Assembly (NCBI GenBank): GCA_043228905.1
Contig: JBHGNT010000014.1
Coordinates: 62,001 to 126,000 of the forward strand
DNA length: 64,000 bases
Direction: 5' to 3'
Source of the DNA: Azolla caroliniana
Taxonomy: Eukaryota; Polypodiophyta
Both the position numbers and the translations under genes were made by a program. This document shows positions 43,001 to 54,439 of this stretch, piece after piece; the first letter of the stretch is position 1, and each line of letters starts with the position of its first letter. Below the pieces are notes generated by a model. The model had not been told where the DNA came from, made no database searches, and worked only from the letters and a program-made list of their open reading frames with translations.

Positions 43001-44546
43001 TAACTTGCAGGTACTAATTAAAAGTTAATATCATGTTCCATCACCATTGTCATATGTTAAGCCCAGTTTACCATGGAGTAATGGTTTACAATACAGGAGT
43101 CATCAGAGATTAGAGCCACTCATTTTCTAGCTGAGGCTTCTGAAAGCGGTGTAATTTTAGATCTTAATTGTCGATTGTACGTTCAGAGTTAAAATTATAA
43201 CGTTATGAGCAGTGGGTGCTAATTAAAGTTTAATATCATGTTCCACCACTGTTCTTGTTTGTTAAGCCTGGTTTCACATGGAGTCACAACTTACAGTACA
43301 GAGGTCTTCAGAGATCAGAGCCATCAGGCCAAGATGAGCTAGACACAGACTGCCTTGAACTTTCGTAGAAATAGATTCACACAAGGCACCTATTATGTTG
43401 ACTTAATTTAACCATGTTTATCGTCATCACACATGATACATGCGCCTCAACAACATTCATAAATCTAAAGTTAATCCTTGATATTTACAGTCACACAAGG
43501 GGTCACATATGCTACCATGTGACCGATATCAATGAAAATCATTCAGCTATCTTTACTGGAGACACTTTGGTGAGATGGACTCTATGTTCATGTTTTGTGT
43601 TTAACTAGTCAGTGCAAACATTAAAAAATTATCTGAATAAACAGTTTATTGGAGGCTGTGGAAGGTTCTTTGAAGGTACACCTGAACAAATGCACTACTC
43701 TCTTTGCCAGAAGCTAGCTGCATTGCCTCCGAGCACCCAAGTATTTTGTGGACATGAGGTAGATTTGTTAAACATAATCACACATTAAAGTTTACATTAT
43801 CTTCTTGGATGTCTCATTACCCATTATGTGCAAGCAACATGTAGGTCTGCACAAAGTGGAGTGCCATGTAGTGTAATTTAGTGAAAAATAGAGGATCTTT
43901 ATTCTCCATTTACGTTTTGTTGAATATCTACATAATGATACTAAACTGTAGATTTTTGTGACTTTTTTATTGTTTTTCCTAGTAAATATCTAGTTTTTGT
44001 GATTTTTTCAAAGCACCCATTCTCCTTGTAAAGTTGTTCTTGAAGATGCTTGGTCAAGCATTAAATGCTCCCTGAAAGTTGTTTTTTAACAAAAGAAGCA
44101 TATTTGTTGCTTCTCTCTTTTTTCCTCAATGATTTCTTATACATAAATGTCTCTCTTTCTTTCTCTTCTTGATGCTTTGCTTCACCTTGTCTGTATTTGG
44201 TTTGTTTCTGCAGTATACTGTAAAAAATTTGAGCTTTGCGTCAGTAGTTGAACCAGATAATGTTGCCCTTCAAAGAAAACTGGCTTGGTCGAAAGACCAG
44301 GAAGCAGTGAGTAAACCTACTGTACCATCGACTATTGGTGAAGAATTGGAGACAAATCCATTCATGCGTGTTAATGTGAAATCAATACAGGTATAATGAT
44401 CGAGTATTATGGAATTGTGTAGTGTATGGAATGGAATTAAAAATATAATACCATTAGCTTTTGTTGATTAGGATGCCACTGGGTTTAGGAATCCAACTGA
44501 GGTGATGGGGGCCTTGAGGCGCTGGAAAGATGGATGGAAGGGTTAA
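28040..44546 (+). CDS. Cytosolic glyoxalase II (hydroxyacylglutathione hydrolase), 7 exons over 16.5 kb
   Basis: Exons: 28040-28086, 28758-28880, 30447-30608, 43491-43569, 43645-43758, 44214-44390, 44472-44546; GT-AG introns and consistent phases; 777 nt including stop, 258 aa, the length of plant cytosolic GLX2. It hydrolyses S-lactoylglutathione to D-lactate and glutathione in the methylglyoxal detoxification pathway. The metallo-beta-lactamase metal ligands are all there: 'THRHWDH' (split between exons 2 and 3), the His in 'HTPCHTRGH', Asp in 'FTGDTLF' and His in 'CGHEYT'. The N terminus '[15 protein letters not shown]' lacks a transit peptide, hence cytosolic. Intron 3 is 12.9 kb because of Copia B and C. 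Intron 1 has three frame-preserving copies of the start of exon 2 (28310-28641). No coding lesion was seen. Confidence 0.95.
28310..28641 (+). repeat. Three tandem 42-nt partial copies of glyoxalase II exon 2, with splice sites
   Basis: Copies at 28310-28351, 28442-28483 and 28600-28641 each follow ATGTATAG (AG acceptor), carry the first 36 nt of exon 2, end AAATG and are followed by GTAGGT (donor). Spacing to the next copy or the true exon is 132, 158 and 158 bp; the intervening DNA is (ATGT)n-rich and also duplicated. Each copy is 42 nt with the same phase as exon 2, so inclusion would add 14 residues ([14 protein letters not shown]) without a frameshift. The only differences from the true exon in the shared part are synonymous (AAG/AAA in copy 3; CTG/CTA). 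Confidence 0.9.
29540..29750. repeat. Dispersed repeat copy 2
   Basis: Diverged second copy of the repeat at 26190-26440, here inside intron 2 of the glyoxalase gene and in the same orientation. Confidence 0.6.
31209..31841 (+). repeat. 5' LTR of Copia B
   Basis: Starts TGTTAGATATAATC and ends CTAATT directly before the PBS, so it lacks the usual terminal CA. It contains a perfect 15-bp inverted repeat (CAAGTCAGTTGACAG, 31545-31559, pairing with 31579-31593; 19-nt loop). Confidence 0.92.
31545..31593 (+). other. 15-bp perfect stem hairpin in Copia B LTR
   Basis: Arms CAAGTCAGTTGACAG and CTGTCAACTGACTTG with a 19-nt loop. The same hairpin is at 36368-36416 in the 3' LTR. It also contains two TTGAC W-box cores in opposite orientation, a possible stress-response promoter element (inference). 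Confidence 0.8.
31943..36037 (+). CDS. Copia B Gag-Pol polyprotein, intact
   Basis: 1364 aa in one frame. Gag (UBN2 type, residues about 20-230), zinc knuckle [14 protein letters not shown] (about 255), protease '[11 protein letters not shown]' (about 320), integrase with 'WHERFGHLN', 'CDACMMGK', Asp in 'HIDLSG', Asp in 'LRSDRGGEF' and Glu in 'GVVERRNRT', RT with 'YVDDLVLIG' (about 1038), RNase H with '[10 protein letters not shown]' and '[13 protein letters not shown]'. The stop codon TAG is supplied by the first bases of the 3' LTR (TGT TAG), so the ORF uses all the space up to the LTR. It is distinct from Copia A and C in sequence. I do not assign a clade. Confidence 0.95.
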   Translation: MALSTNVAAAPLRIRPPPLSDGKLDGTNYTLWKFKMSAILDSYELLETIMGPTGGDPEPMATFDPAHPTTSIPPNADLLRAWKRRNADALCTIVTGVCDSVLTLVQHTTRAHEAWSILASQYETRNYTRIQNLENQLAAEKLADGEKVESFVKRIKDLQDQLTAVGVVVSQEDMARRCIRVLPFKYDGIVTALNTQVRPTPLKFDELSAMLLEEELRLKTREEREDSAFVSRTKGEGASNSNNANRIPKKKKFNGLCFYCDKKGHTIKDCRKKMADEKNGSNKTSWREPESANNVVDELELWVATEEVCSSVDTQVVDESWILDSGASRHMTSNRDWYSSWTPLQEPINVVVGNNARCPAKGTGTVSLKATTGGTKHLSQVLYVPDLKKNLLSISALTDKGLDVRFKKSGAEITDSAGKVVGIGVRRNNLYELSAFTISTDHSTSTNTKQWHERFGHLNVAVLKEMKKSNMVVGLPTLSDLSHVCDACMMGKHQRSAIPKESQNRAKTPLQLIHIDLSGKMVTPAMGGSLYYMLIVDDFSRKMWVYFLREKAEAFKIFKRWHKFVERESGKLVKELRSDRGGEFLSIEFCEYCKEHGIKRQLTTAYTPQQNGVVERRNRTVVEMARCMLKAQALPDPFWAEAVNTAVYILNRSYTKALQGKTPQEAYSGKKPSVLHFRTFGCMCYAHIPDVSRKKLDAKSKKCIFLGYSEESKAYRLYDPEARKILTSRDVVFDEEQPQLAENNDSQVISSTEEVFYPIPTHYPKKEAEPSDGNGSLVQPMPVPHVKKIPKWAQQLFNDHTPKVEFPETSTDGLRRSRRIQEQGRTSDHIVNMALMVDIIGSVSEPTSVEEAMADPKWKEAMISEYDSIMKNDTWELVERPTKKKVIGTKWVWKVKYKADGSLEKFKARLVAQGYSQIEGFDVQETFAPTACMTTIRMVIALAASRGWPIYQMDVKSAFLNGHLKEEVYVTQPPGFEIPNSENKVCKLKKALYGLKQAPRAWNKRIDSFLRSIDFKQCASDASMYVKMKDGKQVIIIIYVDDLVLIGDHEECIGQTQECLKTEFEMTDLGILHYFLGIEVWQTSVGIFMSQRKYATEILKTFGMMDSKSKSTPMESNCKLSQEDSSPMVDIRKYRQLVGSLIFLCNTRPDICFAVNVVSRFSNKPKETHWKAALRVLKYIVGTLNYGIFYKPTIDQLSGYCDSDWAGDSDSRKSVSGYCFSIGSGAVSWSSKKQPTVALSSTEAEYKAACIAACEVVWLRRILMDVAVPIRTATVLRCDNQSCMAIAKNPVFHARTKHIEIQYHYVRELINDEIVELEYCPTSENAADIFTKALGVEQLQQHLRRLGVGPIPSELNGLIIEGAC
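36032..36664 (+). repeat. 3' LTR of Copia B
   Basis: 633 bp, matching the 5' LTR without visible difference, hairpin at 36368-36416. It follows the tract TTGAGGGGGCG. Confidence 0.93.
36665..37324. repeat. Local repeats in glyoxalase II intron 3
   Basis: The host intron next to Copia B is built of diverged duplications. TTCATTTTGTAGTGAGCTG occurs at about 36692 and 36963. A block with ATCCCAAAGTT(G/C)CATT and TTTTTGGAATTGCCTTAATT occurs at about 31120-31180 and 36860-36910. A third block (about 37190-37290) recurs on the far side of Copia C at about 42272-42360 and 42446-42530. Copia B interrupted one of these repeats. Confidence 0.65.
37325..37600 (-). repeat. 3' LTR of Copia C
   Basis: Left copy of the 276-277 bp LTR. 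It ends CCTAACA on the plus strand, followed by ACCTCCCACTT, the complement of the element's polypurine tract. Confidence 0.9.
37631..41804 (-). pseudogene. Copia C Gag-Pol, two frameshifts
   Basis: Minus direction: Gag from the ATG near 41792-41804, frameshift at about 41520 after 'VKGLTTAIK', then a long frame (41496-38293) with zinc knuckle [14 protein letters not shown], protease '[12 protein letters not shown]', integrase Asp in 'HSDVCSM', Asp in 'LRTDNGGEF', Glu in 'GVSERYNRT', RT '[10 protein letters not shown]', and a second frameshift near 38405. The last frame (38407-37631) covers the end of RT and RNase H ('[10 protein letters not shown]', '[12 protein letters not shown]'). Apart from two single-base indels it is complete, so it died recently. 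It resembles Copia A in RT/RNase H (Tork-like), but its LTR is unrelated. Confidence 0.93.
41971..42247 (-). repeat. 5' LTR of Copia C
   Basis: Right copy of the LTR; differs from the left by one A in a poly(A) run and two substitutions (ACACG versus ACACA; TTTGAG versus TTTGTG). Confidence 0.9.
42960..43330. repeat. Tandem diverged ~210-bp repeat in glyoxalase II intron 3
   Basis: Two copies share AATATCATGTTCCA(T/C)CAC, GTTAAGCC(C/T), CAT/ATGGAGT and CAGAGAT(T/C)AGAGCCA. The second ends about 160 bp before exon 4. Confidence 0.65.
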
Positions 44547-47400
44547 TGTGGAGAGTATGGTGGTTCTGCTATAGAGATTGTGTAATTAATGCTGTCTTAT
44601 TTGTATGCCTTGCATGAGGGTACTGTCCAAATTAACATAAACTACATGTACCTGCAGTAGTGAAAGTTTCTGGAATCAAATTCAGTTAAATACGTGAAAA
44701 ATGAAGTTCCAATGGAATTACTAGCATCATATATATTTGCAGGAGTTAAGTGTCCAAACTGCCATATAAAATTGTAATTACCATTTATTTCGTTTAGATT
44801 TCACAAGGTTCTTTACCCTATGGTCTATGGAAATAATTTCCAAACATATCAAAGGTTCTTTATACAAAGTGAAAATTTGAGCAGGTGGATGGAAGAGTAG
44901 TGATGATTCTATATACAAACACAACTTACTATATATAAGATGTCGACTGATGTTAATCAAGCCCATATGTACATGACTAATGGACTGTTTGAGTGGAAAC
45001 CTTATTAACAAATTTGGATAGAAAGGTAGTTGCCCAAAATTTTGCTCATTACTAACAATTTAAGGTGTTCGTAGAGCATTAACTTCGACACATGCTGAAA
45101 GGGTATGCTTCCAATGTTAAATCAAGGAGCCAAAAGCATTAGAAAGTCCAAGGGCATTATCAAATACATAACGAACAAATGGACTGTCCGAGGAGGTTGC
45201 CTGAGTTGTCACTTATTATTAACTATTCAAGGTGTCCGTAGGGCATTGAATTGGACACATGCTGAATGGAATTGTCTCATTATGAAGTCAATGAGCCAAA
45301 AACAATTCTCGAATTAGTGATCAGGGATTTGTAACAATAGGTAACAAGTGCCTTAAACAAGTGATGAAACAAATATTCTTGATTTGGGGAAATAATGACT
45401 TAGAGGAAATGGACAAATTTGTTTTCCACAGGAATGTCTACCACCCTCATGATGATTGCATTTGATCTTACATGTTAGTTTTCACTCTGATAGTCCATAG
45501 AGGCAAGCTGGGAGCAACAAATGTCCATTGATCTTCTAATCTTCTTCCAATAATGGAGGTGTAAAGGATATGGTTTGATGTAAGTCATTATATTTGTTAC
45601 ACAGGCCCCTATGGTGCACACCAAGGTTGTCTTTTTTCTTGAATTGTAAAAAGAAAGTGTTATTCAATTAGGAGTGACGTTATGGTATTGTCATACAAAT
45701 TGTGAGACAATTAAAAGTCCTATATTAGGGGCTTTGGTTCAGTTGGTTAGTAGTAAATAACATAGTGATATTTATTTGGCCTCTTAGAGCTACCATGTTT
45801 ACCCTCCTAAACCCACTATTGACTTCACACCACTTTTTGGAAATAGCTAATAAAGTTGGGCCAAAAAAACATCCCGAAAAAGACAAGTCTAGAGTTCACA
45901 AAATTTTATGCCTCAAGTTCATTGCATGAAGTATCTAAAAGCATTTGCATTCATGATTCTTTTTAATCGCAAAATTAACAAAGTGCATGCACTTTTCAAG
46001 CCATATGTGGATATGTATGTTCAACATAGATTTACTCTCATTATATATATACGTATATTCAACATGATCCTATTCTCATTATGCATGATATCACAAGGGT
46101 TTATGCTTGAATAAGTGTTCTAAAGGATTCCCCAAGAGGTCAATGATTTGTCAATTTCCTTCAACTCGAGCATTATACCTTACCTTTAGCAAGCATTGAA
46201 CGTGACTTTGTTGTTCCAATGCTTACCTTCGGCCATTTGAGCTACTCCCCAATTTTGTTTTAATGTTCTTCTTTTCGCCTTTCTCTCTTCCTTTGACCAA
46301 AATTCTGACTTGTAGTAAAGCATGACCTTTTGGTTCTTTTCTCCCTTTGCACACACCATATTGCAACAACGTACAAACTTCTTACGTTCTTTAGGTGAGC
46401 ATGTATCTTTAGTAAAATAGACATATTTTACTATAGCAAGGCTAAGTGATGTGTGTCTTGTTTGATCCAAGATGATTCTTGGTGTCCTTGATGCTATGAG
46501 GAGATCAACCATCAATCATGTTGTTCTAGTATAGCTACTTTATTCTCTAGTGTTTCCTCTCAATTATCCTTTGTGCCCTAGTTTGTGTTGTTTGGGTTAA
46601 CCTGAGCATTAGGCAATTGAGTGACCTCTTGTTGGTTGACAAACCTATTAATTATCTCTATTGACAATCTTACATTTCTAGTTCAACAATTAGGGAGGCA
46701 AAAGCTTTTGCATGGTGAGCTCTTTTGGCTGTTAAATCCTCTTGAAGTTGTCTCATTGTGTTTGTGTTAGATCCTGCCCCATGTTTCTATTTAACTACCT
46801 CTTCATTCATCCAACCTACAATAATTATCCTTTAAAATGATATCCTCGTCGATGAGTTAGTTCACTTTCTCTTGAGCTTCTCATGTCCTTCCTTCAATTG
46901 TTATAATTTGAGCCTTCATTAAGTCTACAATCACTTCATGCTTGGTGTCCAACTCGGGTACATTTAGCTCTCTCTATCTACATAGGTGGTCATTACTATT
47001 AGACTATGTTTTCATTTATGTAAAAGTCCCCACTGGCTATGAAGTATAACTTTATCAATGCAATGGAGATTTTCAACAAAGAAGAGTTCTTGTTCATTCT
47101 TTCTAAACTCAATTATCTATCAACTAAAGTCATGTCATTAGAGCAAGAAAACCGAAAACTTGTATGGGATTTTACAACTACCAAGTCTCTAGAAAGAAAA
47201 ACAACATGAAGAACAAGTAAAATGGGTTTTCTGGCTTAAAGTAACTATGCTACCTTTGCGTCAACAAGATTCAAGTTTCCAAAACCTCCACACGGAACCA
47301 AATGTCAGCCTACAAGGATATTCAGATAGTACCAATTATCTTGCATCTCAAATTTGAGGATTTCTAAGCCCAGTGCGTCTTCTCATTCAAATGCATGCTA
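44547..47400. other. Glyoxalase II 3' flank and unannotated intergenic DNA
   Basis: No gene was recognised. A diverged tandem repeat lies at about 45025-45140 and 45200-45310 (shared TTAAGGTGT/TCAAGGTGT, GTAG(A/G)GCATT, GACACATGCTGAA, GAGCCAAAA). A minus-strand frame of 109 codons (46515-46186) is Lys/Arg-rich and of unknown nature; it lies upstream of nothing recognisable. AT-rich throughout. Confidence 0.5.
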
Positions 47401-47409
47401 ATAGATATC

Positions 47410-47790
47410 CTATAAATACAACTTAATTCCCTATAAATCCCAAGTGCATTAACTTCATGTCCAAGTAGAATAATCTTACTACGTACAATTTTGCACTTAT
47501 TAGGATTCAATTTCCCCCCATCTTCATCTCTCTTAGCAAATCTCTAATCAAGCTTTTCTACATGGCTCTTCCTATGACTGTATATTCCTATATCACCCAT
47601 TAACGATCTTGCAAATTTTCCAAAGGGGCTTAACAATCTATCCATACATCCTTGAAAGGTTGCATAAGCATTAACTAAACCAAAAGGCATCCTACGACAA
47701 CAAAAATTGTCAAGATGGTGTGATGAAGCTAGTTAACTTTGGATCCTCAAGGACAATTTCTATTTGAAAAGATCCACAAAGAACATCACA
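47410..47790 (-). pseudogene. Ty3/Gypsy reverse transcriptase scrap
   Basis: Minus strand 47700-47600 reads 'RRMPFGLVNAYATFQGCMD', the RT block before the active site in Gypsy elements, followed by a decayed active-site region and 'KLNPNKCKI' and 'ILLGHEV', typical of the next RT block. Just upstream, 'FITPS' precedes stops and frameshifts. Only about 380 bp is recognisable and no LTR was seen. Confidence 0.7.
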
Positions 47791-48521
47791 TATTGAATAT
47801 TTTTCATATCCAACCACTTTGTCTAATATCTCATCTTGGATGGGGATTAGGTGATGATGTCATTTGGCTACTAGTAGGGGATAACATCACCATGAGGGAT
47901 AACATCCTCCTTAGGGACATTGGGTTGATTCTTGGTAGCTTCTAACCAAATACCACATATTTCAATCCTTGTGTGTAATATCATAGACCCCTCATCAATC
48001 TCTTGATCCTCCTCCCTTGAAGAAAAAGATTCCTCATCTGACAACTATTGGATGTCATCTTGTTGTTGTTCTTCTAAGCTATCCCCTAGAAGATAAAGTA
48101 ATTGTCATGTTTCCATATCACATTTCACTCTTTGACCATGAGGTCAATCAACGAGTAATTCTAATTCCTCATTATGCCAATCTTATCTTAGTCTCACACC
48201 CATTAACCATACTCTTCCAAGTATTAATGGATATGCCCTTGTCTTGTGGGCATGACGTGCTACTCCACCAAGACTTGTTGTCCTAATAGATACGATTCTA
48301 CTTGTCCTCCTACTCCCAAACATTGCACTATCACATTATTTGTTGTATTCATGGTATAAGTATGCTTTCTATTAATATTTATTTACAAATTTACAATCTT
48401 CTTGTTGTATCCTCTGTTATGACACATACTTGTGCACTACCGTCTACATACATCAGAATCACTATTTGCCCTTGACACCAAACCTCGAAGACTAGCAACA
48501 AATCTTTCTCATGATTATAAC

Positions 48522-48751
48522 TATGATAAACAAGAAATAGAAAGAGAGGGAGAAAGAGAGAGAGAGAAAGAGAAGAAATTTTTATTTAAATGACTGTGTT
48601 TGTCTCTCTCTCTCTACAACCAACCGACCAGAGAGAGAGAAAAGGTGGTGGTTATAGGTGCACCCTATTTTTGGGGTGCACCTTTTCATATCATTAGTTT
48701 TTTCGTTTTTATTATTTATTTTTATTCTAACCTAATTAGTTTATTACAACA
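48522..48751 (-). repeat. 3' LTR of Copia D
   Basis: Has (CT)n and (GA)n runs flanking ACAACCAACCGAC, and a hairpin (48657-48682) with arms GGTGCACCC and GGGTGCACC. Confidence 0.9.
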
Positions 48752-48763
48752 ACCCCCCATAAA

Positions 48764-51700
48764 CTAATTAGTTGTGAATCGTTGTAATACTAAATTTTCA
48801 CAACAAGCTTCAAATTTGTTCGGAGGGAGAGCTTTTGTTAGAAAATCAGCCCACATATGTTTTGTTGATGCAAACTCTAAGGTAAGCTTGTTTTCTTCGG
48901 CCAACTCTCGTATAAAGTGATATTTTAAATCCACATGTTTTGTTTTCTCTGAGTGCTTTGGATTCTTCGTTAAGTAGATACATGATATATTGTCGTAGAA
49001 GATTTTCAATTGAAGTAGTTCACATAGTTGAAGTTCTTTTAACACTGTTTGCAACCATAATCCTTCTTTAGCAGCCAACGCCACTGCTACAAATTTGGCT
49101 TCAACAGATGAGAGTGTCACAGATTCTTGTTTTTTTTATTGCCATGTCACTGCTGCTCATGCCATTATAAAAGAAAAACACAACAGTAGATCTTCGAGAA
49201 TCAACGTCCCCCCCCAATCCGAATCAGACCATTGATGAATTAATTTTGATGAATTATCAAAGTGCCCATACTACGATTGTGTGTAACTTGCATGCCTAGG
49301 AAATAAGATAGGGGGCCTAGATCTATTATTAAAAATGCTTTGGAAAGCTCTAGCTTTGCTTGAATAATTTCAGATGGTGTTCCGACTATAGGAATGTCAT
49401 CAACATATAGTGGTACCATTAACAACCGATTAGATGTATGATTATGTCTAATGTATATATTTGGTTCTGATAACAATCTAGAATAGCCATGTGAGTGCAT
49501 AAAATTGTTAAATTTTTGAAACCATAACCTAAGAGATTGTTTGAGTCCATAAAGTGATCGATGTAACCGACACACATAGTTTGGTTGAGAGTGTGACTCA
49601 AACCTAGGAGGTTGTGACATGTAGATTTCTTCGGGTAAATCACCATGTAGAAATGCCGTTTGTACATCCAAATGATGTACCTCGAGATCAAGAATGGTGG
49701 CCAAAGCCATTAGGAGCCGAAAATATGCTATACGAAGAACGGGTGACAATGTCTTAGAATAGTCAAGTCCTTCAACTTGAGAAAAACCACGAGCTACAAG
49801 TCGAGCTTTGTAACATGTGACAGTACCATCAGGGTTTAGTTTTTTCTTCAACACCCATTTGCATGAAATAGGTGAGCGTCCCATTGGGAGTGGTACTAGA
49901 ATCCATTTTTTGTTGGCCTCAAGAGATTCAAGTTCTTTTGCCATGGCAGCTTGCCATTCGACACGATCAAGACTTTGCAATGCCTCATTGATAGTTAATG
50001 GATCATCGGGTTCAAATTGATGGTCCGCAACAAGGGCATCTATTTTTTTTGTGTGATCATAAAGATCTTGAACAGTACGAACTTTCTTTGGAGTGGATGT
50101 AGGGCTAAGTGAAGTAGGTGATTTTGCAATGTCAGAACTATTTTTATCTTCTACATGTTGATTATTAGTGGGATATGAAGTACTTCTACATCCTATTTTA
50201 ATTAATTTTGCATCATTGTGACCAATGGTTTTCCCTTTACCATTAAGGCGTGAGGATCGTCCTAGTGGGATAAGGAGATTTTTAATAGGATGGGAACCTG
50301 AATAATCAATGTGAGTTAATTGTGTTCCATCTAACAGTTTTTCCTTATAAGTGTTAAGGTGTTTATTAAGGCTCTTTTTAGTTTGGATAGAGTTAGTGTT
50401 TAAAATTGGAGTATGTACATCAGTTTGTTGTGATTGTTTGGTTATTAGAGGCAATAAGTTGGAGTCATTGGTTGAAACTGGGACTTGTGGGCGAACCTCT
50501 AGAGATGAGGGCATTAGTGGAGGAGGGTTAATTGACATAAGGTCAATTTTGACTTATTGAATTTCCGAGGACATTTGTGGAGCCCGCCAAGAATTAGTAG
50601 GTGATGATTTTACTTCTCTGTTAGATTCAATGTTAGACATGGTAGTACCGTCTTGTATCTTTTCATGGCCATGATGTGGGTGAGGATTAGATATCAGTTT
50701 ATCTTCATCAAATATCACTCGTCGACTAAATATGAATCTTTTGGATTTTGGGTCATATAATCGATAACCTTTATAGCCATGAGGTTCGCCATGCCTAACA
50801 AATATTGTGCGAACTGCGTGATTATCTAATTTTGATTGAGTTTCTAAGGGTACAAGTGCATATGATGGACATCCAAAGATTCTTAGATTTTCATAATTTG
50901 GATTTTTTCCAAACCACAAGGAAAATGGAGTTGTCCTAATTGATCGACTAATATGTTATTGAATACATAACAAGTGGTTGAAGCGGCCTCTTCCCAATAT
51001 GTTTGGGGAAGGTATGCAACGAGTGGCATCCATATACAACCGGTTTTGCCGTTCAGCCCTTGAATTGTGTTGGGGTGTATATGGGATGGTAAACCGTTGT
51101 TGAATCCCATGGTTTTGGCAATAAGTTTGGAAGTTTTGGGACTTGAATTCTCCACCATATCTAATTGGAGTACTTTAAGGGGTAAATCTTGTTGATTTGT
51201 TACAAGTTTGTGGTAGGCTTTAAATTTCTCAAGGACTTGATCCCTACATTTTGTCTTGAGAAACGTGACCATCGTGAAACGAGTAAAGTCATCGATAAAT
51301 GTTAGGAAATATACATTTCCATATAGGGATTATTAGGAAATGTTAGGAAATGTTAGGAAATAAATGTTAGGGACCACATATATCTGTATGTACTAGTTGG
51401 AGGGGTTTGGTGGTTGTTGTAGGATGGGATGGAAATGGCGAGTTAGAGAGTTTTCCAAATATACACCCTTCGCAAAGGGATAATTTCGATTTACTAGGAA
51501 AAGTAAAGCCAATTGCTATATGTTGTTGGTCCATGTGAACCATTGGTTGATGGTTTAAGTGACCTAATCGATAGTGCCATAGTAAGGTCACATAATTTGA
51601 TGTGTTTGAATCATCTATGTGGTGTGCTTCTTCAGCAGGTACCACAGAGCGGCCTAAAAGGTAAAGACATCCTTGTCTTGGACAATTAACGACATAGCCT

Positions 51701-52937
51701 CGTCCAGACGGTGTCTTATGACGAATGATACAATATTTGTGATAAAACTCAACGGATGTATTATCATTTGTGAGTTTATTGACAGATATCAAGTTTTTTG
51801 CTATGTTAGGTATATAATAAACTTCATTGATTTCAATGAAGTTCCCATTAGAAAGTTCAAGATGGGCAGTCCCATGTCCAAGGGCATATTCAACCCCATT
51901 GTTCCCAAATCTTATCGGGAAAGGATGTTCTTAAGGCCTTATAGTCTTTGAACCACTCAACTCTTGAGGTGAGGTGACATGTGGCACATGTATCAAGAAT
52001 CCACATTGAAGTGGGAGAATTGTTGAATGATGTGAGGACCATGAAGGCAATGAAAGAATCTTCATTATCCTCATCAAAATTTTGGTCATTATGACATATG
52101 TCATTATTTTGATCGTAGTCATCATGTGATACATTGTAAGGTTGGTCTTCTTTATATGTTCTTTTTCCGTTGTTAGAATTCCTATAACAATCTTTCGTTT
52201 CATGTCCACTCCTTTGACAATTTTTGCAAAAGGATCTAAGGAACCTAGATTTGTTATGATTCCTCGATACATTAAATTTAGAGGTCTGTGAATAAAATTT
52301 GGAGTTATTAGGTTGGTATGTTGATCTAGGTTTATTGTAAGGTTTTTTATTATAATTTGGATGTTTGATATAAAGTGCGGTGTGAGATGAGGAGGGTTGA
52401 TTTATTGCCCTACGAAGTATGTTTTCTTGTGAGATTGATGCCACTAATGTTGGCTGATGTGGACTTTGTGCTTATAAATGGCTGCCATGATGGGGGTAGG
52501 GCGGCTAATAAGAGGGCGGATTGAACAAAACTTGGCAAACTAAGTCCTAAAACGATCACATCATCAAGTCAAAGTCTCCAATTTTTAACAAAGTCTTCTA
52601 CATCATCATTTTCATTTATATTCATATTTATTAAGGTTTTTAAACTTGCAACTTGGGACATAACGTTCGTATGGAGGTAATCAACCTCTAATCTATCCCA
52701 TATTTGTTTGGAGGTAGTCAAGGTTCTCACACTTTGCTTAAGTGTGTCCTCCATATGAAGGAGAAGTTCTAAGCGAGCGTTTAAATCACGCCGCTTCCAT
52801 GTTTGCACGTCAAGTGCATTTGTGGGGACATTAATGTCGGGGCACACGTCGGTTCCATCGACGATATTTAACAAGTCATGTTGTTCTAATATAATTTCCA
52901 TGGTCATACGCCATGGTTGATAGTTTTTATCATTCAA
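48764..52937 (-). pseudogene. Copia D Gag-Pol, multiply broken
   Basis: Minus direction in pieces: Gag 52937-52569; zinc knuckle CKNCQRSGHETKDC and protease 52444-51890, where the site reads 'LDTCAT' instead of D-S/T-G-A; integrase start 51792-51367 ('HTDICGP'); integrase core 51272-50883 with the third acidic position lost ('LNGKTG' where E is expected) and the second Asp block degraded; linker 50919-50554; RT 50538-49240 with 'LYVDDIPIVG'; RNase H 49120-48764 ('SSVEAKFVA'). A short duplication of GTTAGGAAAT lies at 51301-51371. Not functional. Confidence 0.92.
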
Positions 52938-53106
52938 TTTTTCAATGTGGTAAGTGTGAGACGATACCTAGGCGGCATTTGCCGCCACATTCGCTATCAC
53001 TCCACCATTTGACATGGTCGAAAATCGTTTCTTTAATTCACACATTCATTATTAACACTACGACACAATTCTTGGTGGGGTTGGACTCCTTACCGCTCTG
53101 ATACCA

Positions 53107-53329
53107 TATGGTAAACAAGAAATAGAAAGAGAGAGAGAAAAAGAAGAAACTTTTGGTTTAAATGACTGTGTTTGTCTCTCTCTCTCTACAACCAACCGAC
53201 GAGAGAGAGAGAGAGAGAGAAGGTGGCAGTTATTGGTGCACCCTATTTTTGGGGTGCACCTTTTCATATCATTAGTTTTTTCGCTTTTATTATTTATTTT
53301 TATTCTAAACTAATTAGTTTATTACAACA
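53107..53329 (-). repeat. 5' LTR of Copia D
   Basis: Carries the same GGTGCACCC/GGGTGCACC hairpin (53235-53260), unchanged although neighbouring sequence has diverged from the other LTR. Confidence 0.9.
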
Positions 53330-53647
53330 ATAACATATTCGAGGGATCTCTTGAGCACATACTTTGCCTACAATATAGTAGACATTGAGTTAAGTGCACA
53401 CTTTGACCGGAAGGGAAAGGTGCATACTTAACCGAGCTGTGCATTTAGGGCTTTTTTAGTAAAAAAAACCCAATTTTTTCTTTTATTTTCTAATTCTGAG
53501 AAAGGCCAACCCCAACAACCATCGTTGAGGCCCTCCTTGTTGTAATTGCTCCCACACTGCTACAATCCACGTCTCTCACCACGTTTCTTTTCTATGTCTA
53601 TTTTTTAGTCTCTATGGTATAAATGAATACAAGAGAAAGAAAAGACC

Positions 53648-53665
53648 GGGGGGGGGGGGGGGGGG
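53648..53665 (+). repeat. 18-base G homopolymer
   Basis: An uninterrupted G run preceded by ACC and followed by TCTTG, in otherwise unremarkable AT-rich DNA. Length may be affected by sequencing. Confidence 0.8.
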
Positions 53666-53849
53666 TCTTGTGCATAATTTAGATGGCATGATTCTCTTCA
53701 TAGTTTAGATAGTAATTGTTTTGGAGATTGTGCGTGATGTTGTTAGTTTGATATATGACATGCGGTTTAGGAGAAATGATCCGCATACTTGGCTGAGATA
53801 GTGCAACAAAAATATCTAAAAGTAGGGATTTAAATCCAAATACTTGTGT

Positions 53850-54210
53850 TAATAGATCAATTGCTATTAATCAATTAATAGGTTTCCCTTCATGTGAGTC
53901 CACATAACGAGCTATTAATCGATTAATTGTTTTTCCTTTATGTGAGTTCACATAATGAGCTATCGGTTAATAACTTTCCCTTCATGTAAGTCCACATAAT
54001 AAGCTATTAATCGATTAATCTGTTAATAGTTTTTCCTTTATGTGAGTTTACATAATGAGCTATTAATCGATTAATAGCTTTCCTTTCATGTGAGTCCACA
54101 TAATGAGCTATTAATCGATTAATAGTTTTTCTTTATGTGAGTCCACATAATGCGTGATTATGTTATTAATCGATTATCCGATTAACCGATTAATCGCTTT
54201 CACTTCATAG
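53850..54210. repeat. AT-rich satellite-like tandem repeat with TTAATCGATTAA palindrome
   Basis: About six diverged units of roughly 50-65 bp. Each combines a palindromic ATTAATCGATTAAT core with TTTCC(T/C)TT(C/T)ATGTGAGT(C/T) and CACATAATGAGCT. Some units carry a second or third GATTAA. Confidence 0.85.
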
Positions 54211-54439
54211 ACCCACACGCAACCTATGTAATCGTAGGAATGGAATATCTAAGTTTTATTGAATGTTGATCATATTTTTGTTGTTTTTTGAATGTCTGGA
54301 ACATAGTTTCAATTTGATTTTATGTAATTTCATCATAAGAAATTTTTATGATCTGGATTTCGACCTCTAGAAAAAGCACACTTAATATAGTAGTGCACTT
54401 AAGCGGACACACACTTAACCGAATGGTTACTGTAGTCGT

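Larger units (their letters stand above)
48522..53329 (-). mobile_element. Copia D: full-length but decayed LTR retrotransposon
   Basis: LTRs 48522-48751 and 53107-53329 (230 and 223 bp), target duplication ATAAC (48517-48521 and 53330-53334). The PBS in minus sense, TGGTATCAGAGC (53106-53095), abuts the LTR, and the polypurine tract is the complement of ACCCCCCAT at 48752-48760. The LTR reads TGTTGTAAT...CCATA, so its 3' end is TA, not CA. LTR divergence and many coding lesions show it is the oldest of the full-length Copia elements here. Confidence 0.93.
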
